Origin: Physcomitrium patens
Lineage: Eukaryota > Streptophyta > Bryopsida > Funariales > Funariaceae
Assembly: GCF_000002425.4 (NCBI RefSeq)
Contig: NC_037274.1
Span: 566,574 to 630,573 of the forward strand
Direction of reading: 5' to 3'
Length of the DNA stretch: 64,000 nt
The notes under the pieces were generated by a model. That model saw only the letters and a list, made by a program, of their open reading frames with translations, ran no database searches and was not told where the DNA came from. How positions within the stretch are numbered: the stretch's first letter is position 1; each line of letters opens with the position of its first letter. The translations under genes and the position numbers were made by a program. This document shows positions 23,013 to 36,300 of the stretch, one piece after another.

Positions 23013-25176
23013 GAAGGCTCCTGTCCCGACCAACGTTTCTCAAAACGGTTGCACTGACAACAGCGATGAATCGCCAGGTTTGTACGAACAAAACTTCCTT
23101 AATTTCACCCAAATCAATTGACTCGTTTGACCAACTCCATTGCAACAACAGGGAATACACCGAAGCTAAAAAGAAAAAGGAAAAAATACAAATTCACGAG
23201 TAACACTTGTCACACCCACCGCGTTGTAGATGGACGATTCAAGCAGGAGGAAGGAGTGTGAAGGATCAAAACCTGAAATTTGGGACTAGAACGTACCGGC
23301 GAAGCAAGACATGATTCGGAAGCCAGCGGTGGAGACCTCTCGAGACAGGAAGCAGTAAGATAGCCATTACACTACCCCTCATTTCTTCTCCACTGCGATC
23401 CAACCTTGTCTCTCATAGTCTACCCCTACAATTTCCTCCTGCTTCCATGAAAACGCTACTCCAAAAACCTCCCTCTCGATCCAGTCTCGGAACACCTCGA
23501 TCGAGACCCACGGTCCCTCGTTCGACCTCTAAGCTAAACCACGCGCTAGATTCTCTGCGCACCGAGGATCAGAATTCGCCCAACATCTTTCCGTCGAATC
23601 ACCCACCACATTGATCCCCCGCAATCCTCACGGAATGATGCTTACGAACGATGCTTCAATTAGGTCTCCAATTGCGAATCCGCCATCACCTTCGGTACCC
23701 ACCGGAATTGAGCGCATTTTGGACACCTGACTGGACACCTGACGATCCGCTTCAACATCAGGGCACGATCTTTCTAGAATTCTAGGGTTCCATTGAAGAC
23801 GATTCCGGATTGATCGGCCAAGCTCCACCGTGGTGTTTGTTGATGGTGACTCGTAGACTAACTAGGGTTATTGACGGGCAGCTCGTAACAACCAAAATTT
23901 CTGAGCTTACAAGGTCATCCCATAAAAACATTCCATTCACTAAATTTCTTATTGATTTTTAACTTTTTGTGGTAGTTTCTTGAATGAAATGTGATGCGGG
24001 AGCTATGCACTTTGTTTATGAGACGAGCTCCTTTGGAATGAATGATTATAAAGAATGATATGTTGTTGAGATTTAAACTTTCTCAGTTCTGGCTTCTGAA
24101 TTTTTGAAGAAACAGAATTCAAACAAATGCAGAAATTGGTCAATGTAAAATTTGGAGATTCTAATTTTGGTAATAAAAAACCAAGTACGTACTCTTTTTG
24201 GCTTAAAAATATCGTTTTTTGCATAACATATTCTATATATATATATATATAATGAATTGTGAATTTTAGAGCCACTTTTATACTTAGGAGGCAAGGTGGA
24301 AGGCCTTAATCTTTAAATGTTTTGATTGGTGAAATCGAGAAATCTCTTTGAATTGGATTTATACTTAGAAAAATAAGTTCAAAGGCCCTAAAATTAAAAG
24401 AAGAAGAAAAAAAAATGATGAGGTGGAATGTGTGTGTGTGTGTGTGTGTGTGTGTTTTTTTTTCCTACATGGCATGAATAGTATTGTCTATCAAAACTAC
24501 TCTTAGATACATCTCAAGTATTTGAATAGAAGATGCTAATCTTGAATCTAACTTCAAAATTGACATGTCCAATTGTAAAAGAAAATTTTCTCCTGTGTCA
24601 GAGGTAAAAGAATGTGTTCTCTTCTATCAATAGTGACTGGTTTATCAATGCACCTTCCTATATTGAAAATAACTGTAATGCAAAAAAATAATAATAAAAC
24701 TTAAATGAGAAAAGCTGAAGTACAGATACAAAATTTGAACATCGATCGATATTTAGTTCTAATAAGATTATTCATGATTCCTGATTCAAGTGACATAAAT
24801 TTCTGAAATTAACCAAAGTGTAACGTATATGTTACACTTATAGCGTTTGTCAAAACCAACAACATATGTCCACATACATGTTTCCTTTCCAACATGTGTA
24901 ACAGTAACAACGGGTAGATGAAGAAATGGAATCCCATATGATGCCAAATCTTTACGATTGTGTGAATCATTAGTTTCCCTCTTTATCAATAAGTCGAACA
25001 ATACAACAGCTTGAAGACTGCGTTTCGTCCAGACAGATAAGTATTTTGTCAAAGCTACGGATCAAAAAAATTACTTCACATTTCATCATCATTTACTTCA
25101 CCTCACAAGGAAGATATATTCATAAATAAAACATGTTTGTCTCTAGATCAAATGTACATAACGTTCAGAGAACCTT
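23013..25176. other. MTERF4 upstream region and MSH2 3' flank
   Basis: From 23.0 to 23.9 kb the composition is balanced and probably contains the MTERF4 promoter and leader. Beyond 23.9 kb it turns AT-rich with a (TA)n run near 24234-24252 and a (TG)n run at 24429-24455. The stretch 24786-25052 (minus) is open for 88 codons but shows no domain. Nothing else is recognised. Confidence 0.5.
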
Positions 25177-28100
25177 TCAATGAACTATCTGTTGCAGCCA
25201 TGAGTTTGTTGCGGCGTCTCTGTCAAACTCACTTTTCAAGGCCTTTAATTTGGCATAAGTCTCCTCACGACTCATTTTGTCTACAGGCAATGCTGCCATC
25301 TCTTGAAGGAACCTTCGCACCCGCCCAGCTCCTAATACCTTGTCATCAGGGCCACTTACTCTCTTTCGCTTAGTGCCAACCTATTAAATATCAAAATCAA
25401 CGCGTAAGAACTCAAACGAGCATCAAACGGCGAATGCAGTTTATCTTTGTTAATGATCACTAAAACAAACGCTTGTTAATATAAGTATCACTCAATGTCT
25501 GAATATGTCAAAAGATAGAGAACAAGAACTCTCTGTCAGTGATCACAATTTACAAGACATACACCTATTGGAATATGAATAACACAACAGAACAGATTAA
25601 ATCGCACCTCATCCTTACTAAGCCCCCCTGAAACATCCTTCCCAGTATCAGAGAAATCCTCTAATTCTGCCGCTTTCTGCTTAGCGAGTTCAACAACACT
25701 TTCAGGAAAATGCGCAAACTCAGCTACATGGATACCAAAACTTTGGTCGCAAGGTCCTTCTTCAACCTGTACAATCGAACACGATATAGATGAGAAACCC
25801 CAACGCAATTTTTGTGGATGACAGGGCAGAAAGGTCTGAAAGTATTTCCGCCACTTAATACATTCGCTTAATTAGCTAACGAAGCTATTCATTTGCAAGA
25901 CTTCTGATTGCTGCACACTTCCTACAGTACTACACTCACGATTAATATATATATATATATATATATATATTCATTAAAAAAAAAATTACCTTGTAGAGCA
26001 TGGCAAGTTTCTGTGATTTTGTGTCGATATGAGCACTAACGTGATAGTTGGCAATCCCTACAAGTGGACCTCTGGGAGGTCCATGGACAGGTGGAGAGTT
26101 TGAATGTTCTAAAGCTGTTAGCTCGTGAAAGTGGGTTGCAAAGAGAGTGGGTGCACGAGTGACCTCCACTAAGTACTCACATATTGCCCACGCCAAACCT
26201 GTATTTCAGATGGTTTAGCACAAATAGTATCGACATATAAATGCTCTTTGAATGTGTCATAATAAAAAAAATGGAGTTAACCTGAAGACATTGCATCTGA
26301 ACTCGGTAACTTCACGACAAGAACAGAACAAAACAGACGACTCTAATGACTAACATGATTTCAAAAGATAACAGTGAACCCTCATCCTGCTCGCAAGTCC
26401 CAAGCTCCATTAGCCTACAGCTTAACCACATGAAGGAAAAGTATTTGGTCAACCTCTTTCCATGAAAGGTTATAAAGAGAACTAACCAAATCCATCGTAA
26501 GTTGAAGTACCCCGACCAAGTTCATCAATAATGATCAAAGAACGCTCTGTAGCAGACTTAATAATGCTGGCTGTTTCCAGCATTTCAGCCATAAATGTTG
26601 ACACTCCGCGTAGCTGCAAAAGAATAGAGGTATAAAACGTAAACAGCAATTTCACATCCTGATTGTTAACAACATAAATCTGGCGCAGTTCTAAATAGAC
26701 GAAACACCCAGAAGTTTCGCAGAGTGGCGCTGATACGCACTAAGAGAGCATGCGTATATTAGTACCTGGCAATCTCCAGCACCAACACGCGCAAAGATGC
26801 AATCACGCACACTGATCTCTGCTCGGTCGCATGGTACAAAGCATCCAACTTGAGCCATTAACACGTTCACACCAACCTGAAGATGAGACATCAAGCAACA
26901 TCAAGAATGCTACTTAAAAATTGACAACGAAGGCCAGTGTGCCATAAGTCAGTCCCAGCTGAATGACGATATATCATGACCTTGTCACGACCAAATAAAT
27001 CTGCTAGATGCAGGCAAGTACTTCCACACGGTGAAATTACACAGCCAAACAACAAGTCCATCCGGACAATCACTAACCGTGTCAGTGATTAGTTCCACGG
27101 AACATCAAATCTTAATGAGGGCTTAGGTCCATTTGCAGCAGCAATTGCGGTTTCTATCCTCCCATCCACTTTTTCGAAGGAAACAAGTAGAAAAAAAGGT
27201 GATAAACTTCACCTGTCTAATGAAGGTGGACTTTCCACCCATATTGGGTCCTGTGATAATCTGAAACCAGCTCTTGCCTCGCACCTGAGAGAAACAAGTG
27301 ACAAAATTATTTCTCCAAAGTTCTGTTTATAAGAGTAGTTAGTAAACTGAAGAATAGACGATAAACCTAGAAGTTCAACAATTCAAATTCAACACTGAAA
27401 CTAAGCTAAACAGGTAAAGGAATTCAAAAGCCAAAGAGAAGATTGTGATTTCTACTCCACTATACCAATCGACAATCGTTGGAAATGAAATTGACGTCAT
27501 CCTGGGCTTCTACACATGGATGCCGACTTCCTTCCAGAATTATGTCACCTTCATCCTGAAATCAAAATGGCCCACGTCATCTGCATAGTCTCAAGTTGGA
27601 AAGAATGCCTTGTTTACAAATAGTAACTTTAAGGACTGAATACGGACTAACATTCACAGAAAAAAACCACAATCTTGACTTTGGCGTGGTTTCCAGCACA
27701 ATAAGCTATATACACATTAAGTGGTTTCAGTGTCAAGAGTAGCTTACAGCAGAAGTGATTGAGGGCCTGACGTAAGGTACGGGACTGCAGGAAGCTAAGT
27801 CAGCAAAGCTAAGAAGTACATCCATATCAGCCAGAAGAACTGCAACTCCTGAGAAAATCTGGAAGGGAATGGACAGAGATGCATGTTTAATATGACACAC
27901 TCAAAAACAGGAAAGAATATCTGCATGATTAAGGCGTCGAGTGCTTGGGAAGACTATGTAGGGGAATTGGTATCGAAGAAAACATACATTATGAAATACA
28001 AGTAAGACTAATGTAAACAGTAGAGAAACTTGCCTCAACAAATGTTGCTGCAACATCCACAACCTTTGCAACAAGCTCTCGCTGTGCACTCGAGTATTCC

Positions 28101-30971
28101 TCTGTGAGCTTTGTGTACTGTTCACTCAACCTTCGCAGCTTGGCATTCGTGAACTTTATGCCGTCTTTCCTAGTTTCCAAGGTTATGTATTGACTATTCA
28201 ATTTTTTCCTAACCTTCGGCTCTTCCTTCTTAGTAATCCTAAAAACATGTCCATACTGTGTACTCTTATCCAACTTCAATGACTTTTCCGCAGGAAGCCC
28301 CAGGTCATCTGCTGACTGCTGGTGAACTTTAAGTATCTGCCTTTCCACATCGTCGCGCCCAGTTTTGAGCTCTTGAAGACTGTTGTCATAATCTGCTGAA
28401 ATTATATACTCTCCATTCTGGAGCTGTTCAAGATCGACAGCTGCCTCGACTAATCCATCAAATTTTCCTAGATGATTTGGCTGTGTCCATACATCAAGAT
28501 GGGTGCCGTATTTCTCTTGCAAATCCTTGGAAAACTCTCCGTCATACTTCTCCAGGCAGGTTCGAATCAAAGGCAGCCTCAAACTGGCCTGCAAACAATA
28601 ATATCTCGCTTTAAAATACCTCTGAGATCTGATGACAAATTTGAGAACAATTATGATTCTGAAGTTCGCGACTACCTTGTAATTCCACCCACGACTTGGG
28701 ACACAAGGAACCTAAAGCATCAAAATTTCAATAGAAATCGTGTGATTAACCATATAGCGGAGAGCATATCTACCATAAAGATGGATGAAAACCACACAAT
28801 AAGCCATGACATCTTGTTTACTCCTTTGTAGGCTTAATTGTAAAATAACAAGAGATCAATAACACGTCACATGCGATTCACCTGATACAATCTCACAACA
28901 TCTTGCAATCCCGCTTTGCGCTTCTCAAGCTTGCTAACCAAGCGCTCAATGTCAGGCATTCGCCGTAGGTGAGACCGCAAGTCCTGCCTTAATTCTAGAT
29001 CCTCCACAAACGCTTGCACTGTATCCAGCCTTTTGGTTATCTCAACAACATCCACTAGGGGTTGTTTCAACCACCGGTTCAGCAATCTTTTTCCCATACC
29101 TTGGGTGCAAGTCCGGTTCATCAAACCAAACAGACTAAAATGCTTGTTAGAATCCGTTTTGCTCTCAGTGACATTGAGAGCTCGTAAAGCTGCTGCATCC
29201 AATCGCATGTAGAGGTCCAGACTGTAGGGCTGAATGACGTATTTTCCATAATTTGTGTCATCAGAGAGGAGTTCAGTATATGTCAGAAGCGCGGCAAGAG
29301 CAGCAGCCGCTAAATCAGATGCTGCCACCAGTTCTTTATGTTGCTCAGCAGGACCTTTGACTAATCGGCCTAAATCTTGTTCTACATCTCGCGACCTGCA
29401 CAAGCCCAGAATCAGGTCGGAGAGGGTTCTGAAGTATAACCAGCCGACGCACACAAACCATTGTCACAAGCATTTCTGCGATAATAATGGTCATTGTTTA
29501 TGGATGCCAGTGCGGCCGTTGACTGCAGAAGTACAGCGTACCTAAAATCAGATTTCTTCTTCTCAGTAACCAAAACATTGCAGCGTGCCATTACATCACG
29601 AAGTTTACGATCATCAGGGGACTTGGCAGCGGTTGGCATGGGTATGATACATTCACGACAGCTTAAAGCTACCATGGCGGACTCCAAACTGGTGTATAGG
29701 TCATCGTCTAAGAACTCTGTCATTCCAAGCTGCCTCTTCGTCATATCCACGAATGCTATCCCAACACACCGCTCGCTTTGACGTGTAGTAATATTTACAG
29801 CCATGACTACAGGAGTTTCCTGAGTATTGAAGAGGGAGGTTGTAAGTACAGTGAACCAGATAATTTGAAATAACACAACTTCAGAATGGAAAATTAACTC
29901 GAATGCTTCACAGAGTAACCAAATGCATGCGTTTCAAAGACAATCTCATCCTAACAGTGTCCAGTTTCTCCATAGCTTCGGTAGACATTCCAGACATTCC
30001 AAATTTTTTCGACTATACCTGCATCTCATTGCTTGCGAACAGGACCTCTTCAAAGCTGCCAAGCTTGCCAGGAGACCCGCTCCTAACAAGTTGCCACTTA
30101 GATCCGGTGCCCTCATAGAGTTCAACAGTGCAATCAGTTCTTTCTAGCAAGAGATCCCTCACAATAGTCTCAAACATGCTTTTGTTGATGGTCACACCAG
30201 GGAGAGAATCAGCCCCGCTCCCCAGCTGCCTGAGAACTGTGAGCGTCCTATAGTACGTACTGGCAATGAAGGTTGCATTATCACCATGAGCAGTGAAATA
30301 ATCCTGTGGTACAGAATACATCGGATAACCACGGATAATATTAAGGACTTAGTGACACCCATAAGAGACCTACAAAAATACTCAAGATAGATGCAGTGAT
30401 AGAATAATTAATTCAGTGGAAACACGTATTTCTACGCTCTTTAAAGAATTTTTTTAACAGCCCACTATGAGAAGCTCCGGCACGCAAGAACAAATATTGG
30501 GCATATAACAAAAGCTAGCAAGGGCTAATTCTAGTTTCACCTTGCGGTCAAAGAAGCGCACAGCTTGCTCGTTCTGCATAAGCATCAAGCAGGACATCAA
30601 TCCAGCTGTAAGACACATAATTCCAACATATCAAGCCATTCGGATCACTGAAATGCCTTGCTAAGTAAGGCATTGAAATGACGAACAAATCTTACGCATT
30701 GTGTTCTTTTTTCTGCGAAAGGAGTACAGAGATCTCGTGTGTGATATGAGGTAGTCTCTTTATGTTCTACGCAGACGCAAGCTCTTTGAACACTTCGAGC
30801 TGCATACTGAAGGGGTTTAAGATGTCGCAGATAGGATGCCTTGTCCCACAACATGAGGGAACTACCAACGAATTTCTTCATGAGATATCGGGTAGAACAA
30901 ATACAAACCTCGGGAAGCCTGCGGAAGAAAGAAATGAACCCCTGTGCTTGCTTAACATCTGCATACGACAT
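25177..30971 (-). CDS. MSH2: DNA mismatch repair protein MSH2, 14 exons, 936 aa
   Basis: Exons on the minus strand: 30971-30909, 30573-30541, 30303-30019, 29819-29542, 29395-28882, 28588-28034, 27858-27748, 27555-27466, 27284-27213, 26876-26766, 26613-26487, 26198-25990, 25766-25608, 25380-25177. All join in frame to 936 residues, about the length of Arabidopsis MSH2. It pairs with MSH6, MSH3 or plant MSH7 to recognise mismatches in the nucleus. The N-terminal mismatch-binding part includes QAVRFFDRK and [15 protein letters not shown]; connector, lever and clamp follow; the ATPase has Walker [10 protein letters not shown] (about residues 655-663), Walker [14 protein letters not shown] and the THFHEL block. 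The intron after exon 6 has a GC donor. Exon 2 is only 33 bases; an alternative acceptor at 30605 would shift frame. The start at 30971 gives a short N-terminus, and a farther upstream exon cannot be excluded. A (TA)n microsatellite lies in the last-but-two intron near 25944-25970. Confidence 0.96.
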
Positions 30972-31533
30972 CCACAAGATAGGGCACAGTCGTTAGACTT
31001 AGATCTACTCTCCACGGTCCTGTTGGCAAGTGATTGAAGTTTCCTCACACTTCCGGTAATCTTAGACACAGGCATTGGACGAATTGCCTCGCCAATTTTC
31101 AAATGTAACTAGCTGCTACGTCCAAAACCTGAAAAACCCCTTCTCTTCTTAGATATCTTCCTTTCAAGCACCGTTCCGGTCCGAAAACTACACCGTCACT
31201 CATTCAGTGTCAAAGATTACCAATGCGAGGAAAAATTCATGTACCTAGCTTCAATTCGGGCAGCTTCGGCTCATCCCCCTTCTCCATACTATCTGGGTCC
31301 ATCCCACAATCGGATTGCCAAATCCAACACTAACTATGCTGTAGGTATTCAAATCTTCAAAAAAACGCAACGCCTCGGTGCTCAAAGCACTCGAAAAGCG
31401 AAAATACTTCAAGCTCCTACGAAATTGCGCTCCCAAATCCCGAACTCACCGAGGTGTAGTATGAAGAAGGCTGACCTGCATGCACCTCCGACATGGATCA
31501 CACCAACGTCCTCGACGCTAAAAACCTAATGAT

Positions 31534-31541
31534 CGCGCCAA
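31534..31541 (-). promoter_or_regulatory. E2F-type site upstream of MSH2
   Basis: The minus strand reads TTGGCGCG, an exact match to the plant E2F consensus TTSSCGSS, about 560 bases upstream of the MSH2 start codon. Mismatch-repair genes are commonly S-phase regulated through E2F. The role here is inferred from position and a second site at 31690. Confidence 0.5.
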
Positions 31542-31689
31542 TTCAAGAATCAAGCCATAACACGAACCCTTCTGACTAGATTACCAGAGCGGCGCTAACA
31601 CAATCTCGCTCCAGTCGACGGCTTCGCAAATTCGACTCAACGGCAAAAGCACTTGGCTCATCGTTCAAAACAGAGCTCACGAGCCACTA

Positions 31690-31697
31690 TTCCCGCC
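31690..31697 (+). promoter_or_regulatory. Second E2F-type site upstream of MSH2
   Basis: TTCCCGCC matches the E2F consensus TTSSCGSS exactly and lies about 720 bases before the MSH2 start codon, 150 bases beyond the first site. Two exact sites in one upstream region strengthen the case for cell-cycle control of MSH2. Confidence 0.5.
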
Positions 31698-33289
31698 CTA
31701 CTCTCTCGACCGTTGGACTTGCACTCCCCAATGTATCAAATGTTGTAAGATCCAGTGGATGGGAGCCGCTATTTAGTGTTACTCTCGTACTTCTGTTCGC
31801 CATCCAGGGGTCGGGGAAGTGGTGCCTCACTAAAACTCTAGCATTCATCAACTAGGATGAATTGGTAGTCCACGATATTTGCTGTGTTTTTATAAAACTA
31901 ATGAATGCATCCCCTTGATGAAAGCGATTCTCGTAGATGAAACAAGGACCAACACTCTGTTGTGCCGAACGAATTTAATGCGCTTTCGGAGAAGGAGCCG
32001 GCAATTCTTTTCACACCTACGCTTCATAAGCACCAAAAATATTTCTCATGGTTCTGTGGTTGCATGTGAGTTAAAACTAATTGTGATAATGTGATCTGTC
32101 ACACCTGCCGACACATGATTCGATAGGTATCCGAAGTGGGTGTTGCACAAGCCTGCGGTGCCCCTCGCGCCTCCTACGTTTCTATGAAAGCATAGAAACT
32201 CTGTTCTGATTTCACAGGCTTTCGCCACGCAGTCTGGGAAGCTGAGCAACTAATAATATTCCAACAAATTGCTAAACATTGCTAAGTATTATATTAATGT
32301 TGAGATTTGGAGATGAATATGAGCAACATTTAGAACCTAATTCAAAACCATATTGTAATAGCTAAGGAAGTAACTCTAGACTAAATTCCAATCCAGAATA
32401 TAATAAAGCACTCATTTAATTCAAAATCTAATATTTAGGGTTACATAATTAAATAATTAATATTTAGGTTAATCATTGGATAACAGGATTTTATATTTTA
32501 GACTACTAGGGTTTATATTTAGATTATTAGAATAAATTATTAGATTCCTACATAAAATTTTAAAAATTAGATTTTTATTTTAGACACTTTTTTATCATTA
32601 AAACCTAATTTTCCACATTGACAACCTCTATTTTTAAGATTAAGATTAAAAAAATTAATTTCATTTATGAAACTAATAAACATTTTATGTACATATGAAT
32701 TATGTGCAAATATTTTTAATAACAATTTGCTTAAATTGATAAGTTCCTAGGTATCATATTATGCATGGTATAATTGGCAAATTAATTTTAGAAATTTAAA
32801 TATTTTTGTCTTGCCAGACATCAATTTTTAATAAAATTTTATACATTCAATAATTTGATGCAATAAATATATAGCATCAAACATGTAGTTGTTTTAAAAA
32901 CAATTATCATTATTTTAAAATTGAATGTATAATGTAGGATGTTTTTTTTATAATACAAATAGAGCTGTAATTTATCTAATTGAACTAAATACATCAGATC
33001 TTTTAAGGTAATATTTATATTTTCAACCATTTAGTATTAACATTTAAGTGCTAAAGAAAATTTTAAATAATGTTCAATTTTTAATATTAGATATGTATTT
33101 ATAACAATATAAAATAAATAAATTAAAATTTATTTATTTAAATAACTAATGATACTAAAAAATTTAATGCACATATACTATTATTTATATCCTTAAAGCA
33201 TGCAATTATGTCTAAATTATATTTTACATATTAGAAAGTTTAACCAAAAATAAAAACTATAAATTTTACCTTTATATTTTTCACATTGG

Positions 33290-33290
<1 letters not shown>

Positions 33291-33318
<28 letters not shown>
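33291..33318. repeat. A28 homopolymer
   Basis: Twenty-eight adenines in a row lie just before the decayed Ty3/gypsy element. It could be a poly(A) tail of an unrecognised retroposed sequence on the plus strand or simple slippage. Confidence 0.8.
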
Positions 33319-33320
<2 letters not shown>

Positions 33321-33399
33321 ATTAAAATATTCTTAGAAATACCATCTAAGGAATAAGATTCTCAACTTATTAGAAATCAGCCATCATCTTCTTAGACAA

Positions 33400-36300
33400 A
33401 TTACATTTTCTATGAACAAAATTTTAATAAGGATAAAGAACTTCCTAATATTCCGGCCTTGGCAGTTATGACAAGATGTAGATATACTATTCCTCTCCCT
33501 TCTATCTTAATAGATAGTGAGAATAGCTCAGAGGATTCTCTTTACTTCTTTAATCTAAACAAAGTCACAAAAGAGGCAATGGACAATATAAAGAAGTCAA
33601 AAATACTTCTCTCAAATTTTGAATCTAATTTCCTTTAGAAATCCTAAATAATAAAGAAAAAAATTCATATGGAGGAATTTCCTTCTACAAAAGAATCAAA
33701 AGATCTTAGGATTTCTAAATCAAAATATAATACTTCATTTTCCTTAAAAATTGAAGAATAAAAAAAATCTTATGATTTATGAAAAAACTTGAATAAAATT
33801 AAGGCTAAAATAACTATTTCTCAATTATTAGAGGTTTCTCTAATATTGAGAAGGGTTTTAAAAACAAGCCTACTTATTAAAAGATGAAAAAGGTCTAACG
33901 CAAAAATCCAACTCCATATAAAAACAATTCAAGGAGTATAGGAAGTCAAGGCAATAGAATTAGAAGTATCAATAGTTGACAAGATCATCTCTTACACAAT
34001 TGTGGATAGGGGTAGTAGATTAAATATAATGCCCATATAAACTATGGAAAAGTTGGGCCTTAGTATCACCGGCCCTTCTTCCTATGAAATTAACATGGCT
34101 AATCAAAGACAAGATACATCTCCTAGGCCAAATTAGTGGATGTAGCATCACAACAAGTGGTGAAGAGTATTTCTTCAATTTTCATATTATTTATATGCAC
34201 CTAAGTAAGAATTGTTATTACTTACTATTAAGTAGATCTTCATTAAAGGCAACTAAGATAAAAATTGATTGAGGTGGTAAAAAATCCCATATTATTTATT
34301 GCCTTCTACAAAATTTAAACAAAAATCCTCATTCAACTCCAAGGATTGGCATTAGAAAAAATCTCTAATAATTCTTTTGACAATGAAACATATATTCTTT
34401 AATCTAAGCAAAAATTTAAAAAGAAAGTAAGATTTGTTAATTTAGGGAGAAATGAATTGACTCAATCTAATATAGTCAAACCTACCCTACTAAGTTGTAT
34501 AGGCCTCAGATTATATAATTGAGAGGATGATAGAGAATTCATCTAATGGTTAACAAAACATCCTACTTCAAATACTTATGAAGTAATAAATATCAACTTT
34601 ATAGAAGATTTTGCTACTTGATAAAACAATATAATAGAGGTAGATTTAGCTACCTTAGTTGATGACATTAAAATTAAAGATATCTTTGAGGTGAACTTTA
34701 ACAACATTCAAAGTTAAGAATTAGAGGATATGATTGAAGAATTTGACCTTAATTTCTCTCCTACAATTTAAACAAACTTCTAGTCATCTTATTGCCAAAA
34801 ATGACATGGTTATTTATCCACAAATACCAAATGATTAGTATAAAGGATCCACAAAGCAATATCATATACTTAACCTCAATTAAAAATTAATGGATGTATC
34901 TTTGGAAAGTGAGGATCCAAAACTCATAAAAGTAGAGATTCAATTGATAGAGGAAGAATTGATAAGTTATAAATCATTAATTATGGAGTATAAGGATATA
35001 TTTTCTTGATCTTACAAAGATCTTAAGAACATACATTTGGAAATAGTTCAATATAGAATTCCTCTCCTTTTCAATTCAATTCCTATGAAATAAAAAGAAA
35101 GAAGAATGAATTTTAATCTTCAATTAATTATCAAGGAAAAATTAGAAAAACTCTTCTAAATTGGATCTATTCAACTTATATAGCTCACAGATTAGATTTC
35201 TCCTATAGTATTAGTAAAAAAGAAGAATAGAAAATTTTAAATATACATATATTATATAAAATTTAATAAGTATACTCAAAAGGATTTTTTTTTTTGCTAT
35301 TTATTAATATCATTTTAAAAGAAGTGACAAGTCATGAACTTTATTCATTTATGGATGGATATTTGGGATATAATCAAATATGCATAGCCTAAGAGAACCA
35401 CCATAAAATTGCTTTTACTATACCTTGACGCACCTTCATCTATGTGATTATTCTTTTTGGATTTTACAATTCTCCTACACTATTTCAAAGAGCAATGTCA
35501 TATGTCTTCTTAGATCTACTATACAAATCAATGATAATATTCATTAATGATTTTAGCATCCAATCTTCTAAGACAATACTTCATGATTGTATAAAAGCTA
35601 GTTTCTAAAGGTATAGAAAAGCTAAGTTTGCTTTGAACCTTCACATAATATTCCTAGCAATTAAAAGATGAGTCCTATTAGAATATGTAGTGTCAAAAAA
35701 AGGTAGGGAACTTAATCCAAAAAAAGTCAAGATAATTATGGAATTAAGTCCTTCTTCAATGATAAAAGAGATGCAAAGAACCATAGGACATGTTGGATAG
35801 TATTAGAAAGTTATAAAAGACTATGCTATACTTTCTATACTCATAACTCAACTAATACAAAAAGAAATGAAGTTTGAGTAGATGCCAAGATGCATTTGAT
35901 ACTCTTGAAATAAAACTTAGCTCTTTTCCAATTTTAAGACCACCCAATTGATTATTATCCTTCTATATGCTTTATGACACTTTGTTGGTGGTAGTAAGAA
36001 GCACATTGTATCAAGCAAGTAGAAAAAAGGCAAGGACTATCCTATATCTTTTTTTAGTAGGAAATTGAATCTTGTAGAAAAGGATTATACTACCACCAAA
36101 TGGAAATGCCTTGCCATGGTTTTTTCCATCAAGAAGTTTAGGCACTATCTTCTCTTAAATCTAATAGTACTTTTTGTAGACCACATGGCAATCAAATACC
36201 TTGTTAATAAGATTGATTTGAAAGGTAGACTTATAATATGGAAGCTTCTATTAGTAGAATTCAATTATACAATAGAATATAGTCTTAAAAATAAGATGCA

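Larger units (their letters stand above)
30972..33290. other. MSH2 upstream region passing into AT-rich DNA
   Basis: From 30.97 to about 32.25 kb the composition is gene-like and probably contains the MSH2 promoter and leader. Open frames at 31239-31529 and 31879-32094 show no domain. After 32.25 kb the sequence becomes very AT-rich with no gene or element signal until the A-tract at 33291. Confidence 0.5.
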
